DNA from: Parazoarcus communis
GTDB taxonomy: Bacteria > Pseudomonadota > Gammaproteobacteria > Burkholderiales > Rhodocyclaceae
Reading direction: 5' to 3'
Assembly: GCF_003111665.1 (NCBI RefSeq)
Contig: NZ_CP022188.1
Coordinates: 2,728,001-2,792,000, forward strand
Length of the DNA stretch: 64,000 bases
A program made the position numbers and the translations under genes. The notes under the pieces are model-generated. The model did not search any database. It was not told where the DNA came from and saw only the letters and a program-made list of their open reading frames with translations. Shown piece by piece: positions 56,735 through 64,000 of this stretch (the first letter of the stretch is position 1; each line of letters opens with the position of its first letter).

Positions 56735-58627
56735 TTGAACAATCTCTTCAAGAATCTCGCGATCTGGATGGTTATCGGTGTTGTGCTGATGACTGTGTTC
56801 AACCAGTTCAATACGCGGCAGGCCGCGCCCAACACCATGGAGTATTCCCAGTTCATGGAGGAGGCGAAGTCCGGGCGCATCGCCAAGGCAACCGTGGACG
56901 GTCGCATGCTGCGCGCGACGACCCAGGAAGGCCGGTCGATCACGGTGTACACTCCCGGCGTTCAGGATATCTGGATGGTTTCCGATCTGATGCGCTACGG
57001 CGTGGCAGTGACCGCATCCAAGCCCGAGGAAGAGCAGTCCTTCCTGTCGAGCATCTTCGTATCCTGGTTCCCGATGTTGCTTCTGATCGGCGTGTGGATC
57101 TTCTTCATGCGGCAGATGCAGGGTGGCGGAAAGGGCGGAGCCTTTTCGTTCGGCAAGAGCAAGGCGCGCATGCTGGACGAGTCAGCCAACTCGATTACCT
57201 TTGCCGATGTTGCCGGTTGCGACGAGGCCAAGGAAGAAGTGTTCGAGCTGGTCGAGTTCCTGCGTGATCCGTCCAAGTTCCAGAAGCTCGGTGGCCGTAT
57301 CCCCAAGGGTGTGCTGATGGTCGGTTCGCCGGGTACCGGCAAGACCTTGCTGGCAAAGGCAATTGCCGGCGAGGCCAAGGTGCCGTTCTTCTCGATCTCC
57401 GGCTCGGACTTCGTAGAGATGTTTGTCGGTGTGGGTGCTGCCCGCGTCCGTGACATGTTCGAACAGGCGAAGAAGCACGCGCCGTGCATCATCTTCATCG
57501 ACGAAATCGATGCGGTTGGTCGCCAGCGTGGCGCAGGCATGGGTGGTGGTAACGACGAGCGCGAGCAGACCCTGAACCAGTTGCTGGTTGAGATGGACGG
57601 CTTCGAAGGCCAAGCCGGTGTGATCGTCGTTGCGGCAACCAACCGTCCCGACGTGCTCGATCCTGCGCTGCTGCGCCCGGGTCGTTTCGACCGTCAGGTC
57701 GTGGTTTCCCTGCCCGATATTCGTGGTCGCGAACAGATTCTCAAGGTTCACATGCGCAAGGTGCCTATTGCACCCGACGTCGAACCGCAGGTGCTGGCAC
57801 GTGGTACCCCCGGTTTCGCGGGTGCGGACCTGGCTAACCTGGTCAACGAGGCTGCTCTGTTCGCTGCGCGTGGCAACAAGCGTCTGGTCGATATGGATGA
57901 CTTCGAGCGCGCCAAGGACAAGATCATGATGGGTGCCGAGCGCCGCTCGGTGGTGATGCCGGAAGAGGAACGCCGCAACACGGCTTACCATGAGTCCGGA
58001 CACGCCGTCGTTGCCCGCTTGCTGGACAAGACCGATCCGGTGCACAAGGTCACGATCATCCCGCGCGGTCGTGCGCTTGGTGTGACGATGCAGTTGCCGA
58101 CCGAAGACCGCTACAGTCAGGATCGTGAGCGCCTGCTGCAAACCATCACCGTGCTGTTCGGCGGACGGATTGCGGAAGAGATCTTCATGAAGCAGATGAC
58201 GACGGGTGCGTCGAACGACTTCCAGCGTGCAACCGATCTCGCGCGTCGCATGGTTACCCAGTGGGGCATGTCGGATACGCTCGGGCCCATGGTCTACGGC
58301 GAAGAAGAGGGTGAGATCTTCCTCGGACGTCAGGTGACGACGCACCGTAACGTGTCGGAAGCCACGATGCAGAAGGTCGACGCTGAAATTCGCCGCATTG
58401 TCGATCAGCAGTACGCGCTGGCGCGTCGCCTGCTGGAAGAGAACAGGGACAAGGTCGAGGGAATGACCGCCGCCCTGCTCGAACTGGAGACGATCGACGC
58501 TGAGCAGATCAACGACATCATGGAAGGGCGTCCGCCGCGTCCGCCCAAGCCGACGCCGGCGCCCAAGCCGCGTTCCTCGGACGATACGCCTGGAGCCGCG
58601 CCATCGGCTGCTGCGCCGGCTGCCTGA
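56735..58627 (+). CDS. ftsH: ATP-dependent zinc metalloprotease FtsH
   Basis: Membrane-anchored AAA+ protease that degrades misfolded membrane proteins and regulators. Two membrane helices are present ([16 protein letters not shown] and [18 protein letters not shown]) around a periplasmic loop. The AAA domain has Walker A GSPGTGKT, pore motif FVEMFVG, Walker [10 protein letters not shown] and SRH. The zinc site is HESGH with a distal acidic ligand. The C-terminus is Pro/Ala-rich. I chose TTG 56735 (LNNLFKN) because FtsH proteins normally begin with this motif; GTG 56699 and ATG 56711 are alternatives. 630 aa. Followed by a strong terminator. Confidence 0.96.
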   Translation: MNNLFKNLAIWMVIGVVLMTVFNQFNTRQAAPNTMEYSQFMEEAKSGRIAKATVDGRMLRATTQEGRSITVYTPGVQDIWMVSDLMRYGVAVTASKPEEEQSFLSSIFVSWFPMLLLIGVWIFFMRQMQGGGKGGAFSFGKSKARMLDESANSITFADVAGCDEAKEEVFELVEFLRDPSKFQKLGGRIPKGVLMVGSPGTGKTLLAKAIAGEAKVPFFSISGSDFVEMFVGVGAARVRDMFEQAKKHAPCIIFIDEIDAVGRQRGAGMGGGNDEREQTLNQLLVEMDGFEGQAGVIVVAATNRPDVLDPALLRPGRFDRQVVVSLPDIRGREQILKVHMRKVPIAPDVEPQVLARGTPGFAGADLANLVNEAALFAARGNKRLVDMDDFERAKDKIMMGAERRSVVMPEEERRNTAYHESGHAVVARLLDKTDPVHKVTIIPRGRALGVTMQLPTEDRYSQDRERLLQTITVLFGGRIAEEIFMKQMTTGASNDFQRATDLARRMVTQWGMSDTLGPMVYGEEEGEIFLGRQVTTHRNVSEATMQKVDAEIRRIVDQQYALARRLLEENRDKVEGMTAALLELETIDAEQINDIMEGRPPRPPKPTPAPKPRSSDDTPGAAPSAAAPAA

Positions 58628-58650
58628 TTCAGTCGTTACCGTAACAACAG

Positions 58651-58678
58651 ACGGGCCGGTTATCCGGCCCGTTTTTTT
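58651..58678 (+). terminator. Intrinsic terminator of ftsH
   Basis: Stem ACGGGCCGG (58651-58659), loop TTAT, CCGGCCCGT (58664-58672), then seven T. It ends 34 bases before folP, so folP must rely on read-through or its own promoter. Confidence 0.92.
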
Positions 58679-58712
58679 GTGCGCCATGCCCGGCGTGCAG
58701 GAGGGGGGTTCA

Positions 58713-59534
58713 ATGCCCAATCTGATCTGTGGACGCTTTGATCTGGATCTTTCGGTTCCCCGGATCATGGCAATCGTAAACCTGACGGCCGATTCGTTCT
58801 CGGGTGACGGACTGCATGATGATGTTTCGGCGGCGATCCGGCGGGCCGAGTCTGCTCTGATCGATGGTGCCGACATCCTCGATATCGGGGCGGAGTCCAC
58901 TCGTCCGGGCGCTGCTCCGGTGAGCGAGCAGCAGGAGATCGACTTGCTGGTTCCGGCAATTGAAGCGCTAGTTGGCTTTGGGGTTCCGATATCCGTGGAT
59001 ACGCTCAAGCCGGCTGTCATGCGTGCGGCGATCCGTGCCGGTGCCGACATGGTCAATGATGTGAATGGATTTCGTTCGCCTGGTGCAGTCGAGGCGGTGG
59101 CGGACGGACGAGCCGGGCTGTGTGTCATGCATATGCAGGGCGAGCCACGCACCATGCAGAACAATCCCGTCTATCAGGATGTGGTATCCGAAGTCGCTGC
59201 GTTCCTCGACGAGAGGGTCGGTGTGCTCGCAGCGGCGGGTGTGGCGCGCGAGCGTATCGTGCTTGATCCCGGCTTCGGTTTTGGGAAGACAGTTGAGCAC
59301 AACTGCGCGATGCTGCGTGAGATGACGCGTTTCCGAGAGGGTGGGCTGCCGGTGCTTGCCGGTCTGTCGCGCAAGTCCATGCTGGGTGCTCTGACCGGGC
59401 GACCGGTTGAGCAGCGCGTGAGCGCCAGTGTGGCTGCGGCACTGATCGCAGTGCAACGGGGTGCAGCGATTGTGCGCGTTCACGACGTCGCACCGACGCG
59501 GGATGCGCTCACAGTGTGGCTGGCGGTGTCATAA
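58713..59534 (+). CDS. folP: Dihydropteroate synthase
   Basis: Joins p-aminobenzoate to dihydropterin pyrophosphate in folate synthesis; the target of sulfonamides. Motifs: IMAIVNLTADSFSGDG, ADILDIGAESTRPGA, PISVDTLKPAVMRAAI, VNDVNGF, IVLDPGFGFGKTVEHN and LAGLSRKSMLG, all intact. The start at 58713 (MPNLICGRF) has a strong AGGAGG ten bases upstream; 273 aa. It is followed by glmM after 30 bases. Confidence 0.97.
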   Translation: MPNLICGRFDLDLSVPRIMAIVNLTADSFSGDGLHDDVSAAIRRAESALIDGADILDIGAESTRPGAAPVSEQQEIDLLVPAIEALVGFGVPISVDTLKPAVMRAAIRAGADMVNDVNGFRSPGAVEAVADGRAGLCVMHMQGEPRTMQNNPVYQDVVSEVAAFLDERVGVLAAAGVARERIVLDPGFGFGKTVEHNCAMLREMTRFREGGLPVLAGLSRKSMLGALTGRPVEQRVSASVAAALIAVQRGAAIVRVHDVAPTRDALTVWLAVS

Positions 59535-59564
59535 TCCGTCTTTTGCCGCACGGGTGAGGTCAGC

Positions 59565-60917
59565 ATGGGACGCAAGTATTTCGGCACGGACGGTGTGCGG
59601 GGCTGTGTAGGCGAGTTTCCGATCACGCCGGAGTTCGTGATGCGTATCGGCTATGCAGCCGGTGTTTCCCTTGTTGCACGTGAGCACCTGCCTGCGGGCG
59701 AGCGTCCCGCCATTCTGATTGGCAAGGACACCCGGATCTCCGGTTACATGCTCGAGGCCGCCCTGGAAGCGGGTTTTGCAGCCGCGGGCGTGGACGTGAT
59801 GCTTGCCGGGCCCATTCCAACGCCTGCAGTCGCCTACCTGACGCGGGCACTCAGGTTGCAGGCCGGAGTTGTGCTTTCCGCCTCGCACAATCCGTTCTAC
59901 GACAACGGCATCAAGTTTTTCTCTGCGGGCGGGACCAAGCTTCCCGACGCGATGGAGGCAGAGATCGAGGCTCACCTCGATGAGCCCATGGGGTGTGTCG
60001 ATTCGGCACGGCTCGGCCGGGCACGCAGGATCAATGATGCGGCAGGGCGCTACATCGAGTTTTGCAAGAGCACATTCCCAAATGAGCTCGACCTGCGCGG
60101 GCTGCGGATTGCGCTCGACTGTGCCAATGGCGCCGCCTACAACATTGCCCCCAGCGTGTTTCATGAGCTTGGTGCCGACGTGGTCTCGGTCGGCGTCGAG
60201 CCAAACGGCCTGAACATCAACGACGGGGTTGGCGCAACCCGACCCGAGAACCTGCGAAAGACCGTTCTTGCCCAGGCGGCGGACATCGGAATCGCCCTTG
60301 ACGGTGATGGCGATCGCCTGATCATGGTCGATCGTCAGGGCGAGATCTACGATGGCGACAAGCTGATCTACGTGATTGCTGCGGCGCGCAGGGCGGCGGG
60401 GCGGCTTGATGGGGTGGTTGGCACCCTGATGAGCAATCTCGGCTTCGAACACGCTGTTGGCCGACTCGGGGTGCCGTTCGCGCGGGCCAAGGTCGGCGAT
60501 CGCTATGTGCTTGAGTTGCTGCACGAGAAAGGCTGGCAGCTTGGGGGGGAGAATTCCGGACATATCATCTGCCTCGACTGTCATTCAACGGGCGATGCCA
60601 TCGTGTCTGCCCTGCAGGTGCTGGCGGCGCTCAAGCAGCGCGGGCAGACGCTGGCAGAGAGTTGCGCAGACCTGGTTTTCTACCCGCAACGCCTGATCAA
60701 TGTGCGGTTGCCTTCAGGCTTTGACTGGAAAGCGGACCAGGGGATCGATGCGGCGCGGGAGGCCGCGGAGCGTGAGCTTGGCGATGCCGGCCGTGTCCTG
60801 TTGCGCCCGTCGGGAACAGAGCCTTTGCTTCGGGTGATGGTGGAAGGCCGGGATGGCGAGATGGTCGAACGGCTCGCGCGTCAGATTGCAGCGGCGGTGG
60901 AGCGGGCGGTCGCCTGA
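59565..60917 (+). CDS. glmM: Phosphoglucosamine mutase
   Basis: Converts glucosamine-6-phosphate to glucosamine-1-phosphate for peptidoglycan and lipopolysaccharide precursors. N-terminal [13 protein letters not shown]. The phosphoserine is Ser107 in [18 protein letters not shown]. The Mg2+ loop is [13 protein letters not shown], the sugar-binding loop GGENSGHI, and the C-terminal phosphate-binding loop [17 protein letters not shown]. Length 450 aa. folP-glmM order is conserved with E. coli. A GAGG site precedes the ATG. Confidence 0.98.
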   Translation: MGRKYFGTDGVRGCVGEFPITPEFVMRIGYAAGVSLVAREHLPAGERPAILIGKDTRISGYMLEAALEAGFAAAGVDVMLAGPIPTPAVAYLTRALRLQAGVVLSASHNPFYDNGIKFFSAGGTKLPDAMEAEIEAHLDEPMGCVDSARLGRARRINDAAGRYIEFCKSTFPNELDLRGLRIALDCANGAAYNIAPSVFHELGADVVSVGVEPNGLNINDGVGATRPENLRKTVLAQAADIGIALDGDGDRLIMVDRQGEIYDGDKLIYVIAAARRAAGRLDGVVGTLMSNLGFEHAVGRLGVPFARAKVGDRYVLELLHEKGWQLGGENSGHIICLDCHSTGDAIVSALQVLAALKQRGQTLAESCADLVFYPQRLINVRLPSGFDWKADQGIDAAREAAERELGDAGRVLLRPSGTEPLLRVMVEGRDGEMVERLARQIAAAVERAVA

Positions 60918-61088
60918 ATGATAGGTGGGATGCGCTGGCTGTAATATTTGGATTGAACTGCAGGTGTTTGTTTTATAAGGATTGATGCTTTCGTTTGTGT
61001 GTCATACGTCTTATTTTTTAAGACATGAAATGTGTTTGTAACAGTCGCTTGTTACTTTAGTGGCTCAGTTACCAAACACGAGGTAGTC
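60918..61088 (+). promoter_or_regulatory. AT-rich control region of pstS
   Basis: 171 bases, visibly AT-richer than the flanks. It holds TGTCATA (61000-61006), which matches one half of a Pho box, although the second half is poor. There are also two perfect inverted repeats: GTCTTA-N5-TAAGAC (61008-61024) and GTAACA-N6-TGTTAC (61038-61055). PhoB control of pst genes is established in proteobacteria; here the site is only suggested. Confidence 0.45.
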
Positions 61089-62132
61089 ATGATCCGCGTA
61101 TCGACCAAGCTAGTTGTTGTTGCAAGCACTGCAGCCCTTTTCTCGATGGGCGTGCAGGCTGCCGAAATCACCGGCGCCGGTGCTTCCTTCCCCGCGCCGG
61201 TGTATGCAAAGTGGGCCGATGCCTACCAGAAAGCAACGGGCAACAAGGTTAACTACCAGTCGATCGGTTCCAGCGGCGGTGTTCGCCAGATCAACGCCAA
61301 GACGGTCGACTTCGGTGCGTCCGACAAGCCCCTGACGCCGGAAGAACTGGCCAAGGGTGGTCTGCAGCAGTTCCCGACGGTGATCGGTGGCGTAGTGCCC
61401 GTCATTAACGTCGAAGGCATCAAGCCGGGCGACATGACCCTGACCGGTCAGGTGCTTGCCGATATCTATCAGGGCAAGATCACCAAGTGGAACGACAAGG
61501 CGATTGCTGCGCTGAACCCCAAGCTCAAACTGCCGGAGCAGGATATCGGTGTGGTTCGCCGCGCTGACGGTTCGGGTACGACCTTCATCTTCACCAACTA
61601 CCTGTCCAAGGTTTCGTCGGACTGGAAAGAAAAGATCGGCGAGGGTTCGGCTGTTCAGTGGCCGGTTGGTCTGGGTGGCAAGGGTAACGAAGGTGTGTCG
61701 GCCTTTGTTCAGCGCCTCCCGGGTTCTATCGGATACGTCGAGTATTCGTACGCAAAACAGAACAAGCTGGCTCACACCCTCCTGCAGAACAAGGACGGTT
61801 CGGTTGTTGGTCCTACGGAAGAAGCTTTCGCGGCAGCGGCGGCGAGCGCAGACTGGAGCAAGGCCGAGTTCTATGAGATCCTGACCAACGAGCCGGGCAA
61901 GGCTTCGTGGCCGATCACCGGTGCTACCTTCATCCTGATGCACAAGGCTCAAGAGAAGCCCGCTCAGGCTGTTGAAGCGCTGAAGTTTTTTGAGTGGGCC
62001 TTCGCGAACGGCGCCTCAATGGCTTCCGAGCTCGATTATGTTCCGCTGCCGGCTGAGACCATCAAGCTCATCAAGACGTCCTGGGGCATGATCAAGGATA
62101 CGTCGGGCAAGACCCTGTATTCCGGTAAGTAA
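61089..62132 (+). CDS. pstS: Phosphate ABC transporter substrate-binding protein PstS
   Basis: Periplasmic phosphate receptor for high-affinity uptake. Signal peptide [26 protein letters not shown] with cleavage near VQA. Phosphate-binding segments are [32 protein letters not shown] and [15 protein letters not shown]. Length 347 aa. The start at 61089 has GAGG upstream; the frame extends to 61032 without signal-peptide character. First gene of pstS-pstC-pstA, separated from pstC by a strong hairpin. Confidence 0.97.
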   Translation: MIRVSTKLVVVASTAALFSMGVQAAEITGAGASFPAPVYAKWADAYQKATGNKVNYQSIGSSGGVRQINAKTVDFGASDKPLTPEELAKGGLQQFPTVIGGVVPVINVEGIKPGDMTLTGQVLADIYQGKITKWNDKAIAALNPKLKLPEQDIGVVRRADGSGTTFIFTNYLSKVSSDWKEKIGEGSAVQWPVGLGGKGNEGVSAFVQRLPGSIGYVEYSYAKQNKLAHTLLQNKDGSVVGPTEEAFAAAAASADWSKAEFYEILTNEPGKASWPITGATFILMHKAQEKPAQAVEALKFFEWAFANGASMASELDYVPLPAETIKLIKTSWGMIKDTSGKTLYSGK

Positions 62133-62165
62133 TCGGAGCAGTCACGTGCTTCGCTCCAATGAGCA

Positions 62166-62190
62166 ACCAAAGGCCGAGGAGGCCTTTGGT
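62166..62190 (+). terminator. Strong hairpin between pstS and pstC
   Basis: Perfect 10-bp stem ACCAAAGGCC (62166-62175) with GGCCTTTGGT (62181-62190), loop GAGGA, followed by the moderately T-rich CTTGTTT. A partial terminator or mRNA-stabilising structure would give more PstS than permease. It lies between the pstS stop and the preferred pstC start. Confidence 0.65.
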
Positions 62191-62238
62191 CTTGTTTCCG
62201 CGGGCGGCGGCGATGCCTCCGCCCTTTCGGGTGTCCGT

Positions 62239-63201
62239 ATGTCCACGAAAGAATTCAAAACGTCAGCCTGGAAGAAAATTGGCGACCGCATGTTTGCACT
62301 GGCGGCGCGCTCTTTCGCCATCCTGACCCTGATTCTGCTCGCCGGGATCATCCTTTCGTTGATCTATGAATCCTGGCCAAGCATTCGCGAGTTCGGCATT
62401 GGCTTCGTGTTCTCGACGGACTGGGATCCGCCGATGGAGAAGTTCGGGGCGCTGATCCCGGTGTACGGCACCCTGGTCACATCCGCAATCGCACTTCTGA
62501 TTGCGGTGCCGGTGAGCTTCGGAATCGCCCTGTTTCTGACCGAGCTCTCCCCGCTGTGGCTGCGCCGCCCGCTGGGGACAGCCATCGAGTTGCTGGCCGC
62601 CATTCCCAGCATTGTTTACGGCATGTGGGGTCTGCTGGTTTTTGCACCCATCTTTGCCAAGTACGTGCAACCGTTTCTCGGTGCAACACTCGGGAATGTT
62701 CCTGTCATCGGTGCGCTCTTCTCGGGGCCGCCGATCGGCATTGGCTTGCTGTCCGCAGGGATCATCCTTGCGATCATGATCATCCCGTATATCGCATCAG
62801 TCATGCGTGATGTGTTTGATGTGACTCCGCCGATGCTCAAGGAGTCCGCCTACGGCCTTGGTTGTACGACCTGGGAAGTAATGTGGGGTGTTGTGCTGCC
62901 TTACACCAAGACCGGCGTGATTGGCGGTGTGATGCTTGGTCTCGGGCGCGCGCTGGGCGAGACGATGGCCGTCACCTTTGTCATCGGTAATACAAACTTC
63001 CTCAACTCGCCGTCGCTGTTCGATCCGGGCAACAGTATTACTTCCGCGCTTGCAAACGAGTTCGCCGAGGCGGATCCCGGCCTGCACACCGCTGCGCTGA
63101 TGGAACTGGGTCTGATTCTGTTCGTGATCACGATGATCGTGCTGGTGATCTCAAAACTGTTGCTGCTCCGTCTCGCCAAGGGCGAGGGCGCAAAGAGTTG
63201 A
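62239..63201 (+). CDS. pstC: Phosphate ABC transporter permease PstC
   Basis: Inner-membrane permease subunit, about six helices. Characteristic segments: [28 protein letters not shown], the loop [51 protein letters not shown], and the ABC-interaction motif [26 protein letters not shown] with [18 protein letters not shown]. Start: ATG 62239 (MSTKEFKT), 320 aa. A GTG at 62146 has a fair ribosome-binding site but would add 31 residues encoded across the hairpin, so I consider it less likely. Confidence 0.94.
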   Translation: MSTKEFKTSAWKKIGDRMFALAARSFAILTLILLAGIILSLIYESWPSIREFGIGFVFSTDWDPPMEKFGALIPVYGTLVTSAIALLIAVPVSFGIALFLTELSPLWLRRPLGTAIELLAAIPSIVYGMWGLLVFAPIFAKYVQPFLGATLGNVPVIGALFSGPPIGIGLLSAGIILAIMIIPYIASVMRDVFDVTPPMLKESAYGLGCTTWEVMWGVVLPYTKTGVIGGVMLGLGRALGETMAVTFVIGNTNFLNSPSLFDPGNSITSALANEFAEADPGLHTAALMELGLILFVITMIVLVISKLLLLRLAKGEGAKS

Positions 63202-63211
63202 TAGGCAAATC

Positions 63212-64000
63212 ATGAATCTGCTGAAACGACGCAAGCTGGTCAACGCCGTCGCGCTCACACTGTCGCTGATGGCGATGATGTTCGGGTTGGTGTGGCTGAT
63301 CTGGATTCTGCTTACCGTGTTCAAACTCGGTATCTCAGGCCTGTCGCTCACGCTCTTTACCGAAATGACACCGCCTCCCGGCGATGATGTCGGTGGTCTG
63401 CTGAACGCAATTGTGGGCAGCCTGATGATGGTTGGCCTGGCAACACTGCTGGGTACGCCGATCGGTATCCTGGCGGGCGTGTACCTGGCCGAGTATGGGC
63501 GTTTCACTGCGCTCGGCAAGGCAACCCGGTTCATTAACGACCTGTTGCTGTCTGCGCCGTCCATCGTGATCGGTCTTTTCGTGTATGCGGTCGTGGTGGC
63601 CCAGACCGGTAAGTTTTCGGGGTGGTCGGGCGTGATCGCGCTGGCCCTGATCGTGCTGCCTGTGGTCGTGCGCACGACGGAAAACATGCTGCAACTGATT
63701 CCGGACACGCTGCGCGAAGCGGCCTTTGCACTCGGCGCGCCGAAAAGCGTGGTGATCTCGAAGGTCACCTTGCGTGCGGCGCGTGCTGGTGTGATGACCG
63801 GGGTGTTGCTCGCAGTTGCACGAATCGCCGGTGAAACCGCACCGCTGTTGTTTACAGCCTTGTCAAACCAGTTCTGGTCGATGGACATGAACGGTCCGGT
63901 CGCCAACCTCCCGGTCACGATCTACAAGTTCGCCATGAGTCCGTTCTCCAACTGGCAGGATCTGGCGTGGGCCGGCGTATTCCTGATTACGCTGGGTGTG
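63212..64000 (+). CDS. pstA: Phosphate ABC transporter permease PstA (partial, runs off the window)
   Basis: The reading frame from ATG 63212 is open to the last base (263 codons), so the 3' end is missing. Conceptual translation begins [20 protein letters not shown] and shows the second Pst permease. It has helices at about 13-40 and 70-95, [34 protein letters not shown], and the coupling motif [25 protein letters not shown] with [17 protein letters not shown]. It starts 10 bases after pstC. pstB (ATPase) is expected beyond the edge. Confidence 0.95.
   Translation, partial: MNLLKRRKLVNAVALTLSLMAMMFGLVWLIWILLTVFKLGISGLSLTLFTEMTPPPGDDVGGLLNAIVGSLMMVGLATLLGTPIGILAGVYLAEYGRFTALGKATRFINDLLLSAPSIVIGLFVYAVVVAQTGKFSGWSGVIALALIVLPVVVRTTENMLQLIPDTLREAAFALGAPKSVVISKVTLRAARAGVMTGVLLAVARIAGETAPLLFTALSNQFWSMDMNGPVANLPVTIYKFAMSPFSNWQDLAWAGVFLITLGV

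Noticed and set aside
57182..59164. 660-codon antisense frame across ftsH and folP
   Set aside because: It crosses the strong ftsH terminator and overlaps two conserved genes; a compositional artefact.
62146..62238. N-terminal extension of PstC from GTG 62146
   Set aside because: It would be encoded across a perfect hairpin and lacks similarity in style to PstC N-termini; kept only as an alternative start.

Overview
The window is a GC-rich (roughly 63-65% by eye), densely packed stretch of core bacterial chromosome. Gene content and order point to a betaproteobacterium of the Rhodocyclales type (Azoarcus/Thauera/Aromatoleum relatives). The clues are the carAB-greA-DUF4149-yhbY/rlmE-ftsH-folP-glmM-pstSCA block, the hrcA/nadK-recN-fur/bamE-dapB block, a tmRNA tag ANDERFALAA, a two-domain polyphosphate:AMP phosphotransferase and a TakP-like TRAP transporter. 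This assignment is inference from synteny and protein character. I see no insertion sequence, prophage, CRISPR array, rRNA or tRNA. The last gene (pstA) runs off the right edge.

Layout. 0-11.5 kb: inositol-phosphatase family enzyme, rsmE, pap, argA, a PAS-GGDEF diguanylate cyclase, yggX, then moeA-rpiA-phoU on the minus strand, a DUF455 ferritin-like protein and a cytochrome c4. 11.6-16.9 kb: engB, hemB (with an unusually structured intergenic region between them), HAD phosphatase, bioC, bioB, comF. 16.9-25.3 kb: trmL, then a minus-strand operon of six genes (ArsR-family regulator, rhodanese, grxC, secB, SH3 protein, gpsA), and on the plus strand gpmA-envC-ctpA-unknown-moeB. 25.3-32.5 kb (minus strand): dctP-dctQ-dctM (TRAP), histidine phosphatase, glyA-nrdR-ribD. 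32.7-38.2 kb (minus strand): cation/proton antiporter, ssrA (tmRNA), ubiG, an OmpA-family protein and an amidohydrolase. 38.7-45.4 kb: an unusual Ser/Thr kinase-cNMP fusion, a small membrane protein, hemH and hrcA (minus), nadK and recN (plus). 45.4-64 kb: fur, bamE, dapB, a hybrid histidine kinase, carAB, greA, DUF4149, yhbY, rlmE, ftsH, folP, glmM, pstS-pstC-pstA.

How the genes work together. Most are housekeeping: arginine, pyrimidine, heme, biotin, folate, riboflavin, molybdopterin and ubiquinone synthesis; cell-wall precursor and septum factors (dapB, glmM, envC, ctpA, bamE); translation quality control (ssrA, engB, rsmE, rlmE, trmL, yhbY); stress regulators (hrcA, fur, nrdR). Phosphate and polyphosphate handling is represented three times (pap, phoU, pstSCA) at three separate places.

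The most interesting signals are regulatory or architectural, not a new gene island. They are: (1) the engB-hemB intergenic region, with five hairpins, a terminator that points backwards, C-rich loops on the minus strand and a 14-codon ORF with a near-perfect Shine-Dalgarno sequence; (2) an ArsR regulator with the cysteine spacing of persulfide sensors heading the yibN-grxC-secB-gpsA operon; (3) a Hanks-type kinase fused to a cyclic-nucleotide-binding-like domain; (4) a promoter, short ORF and intrinsic terminator upstream of carA that resemble a pyrBI-type attenuator; (5) a strong hairpin between pstS and pstC.
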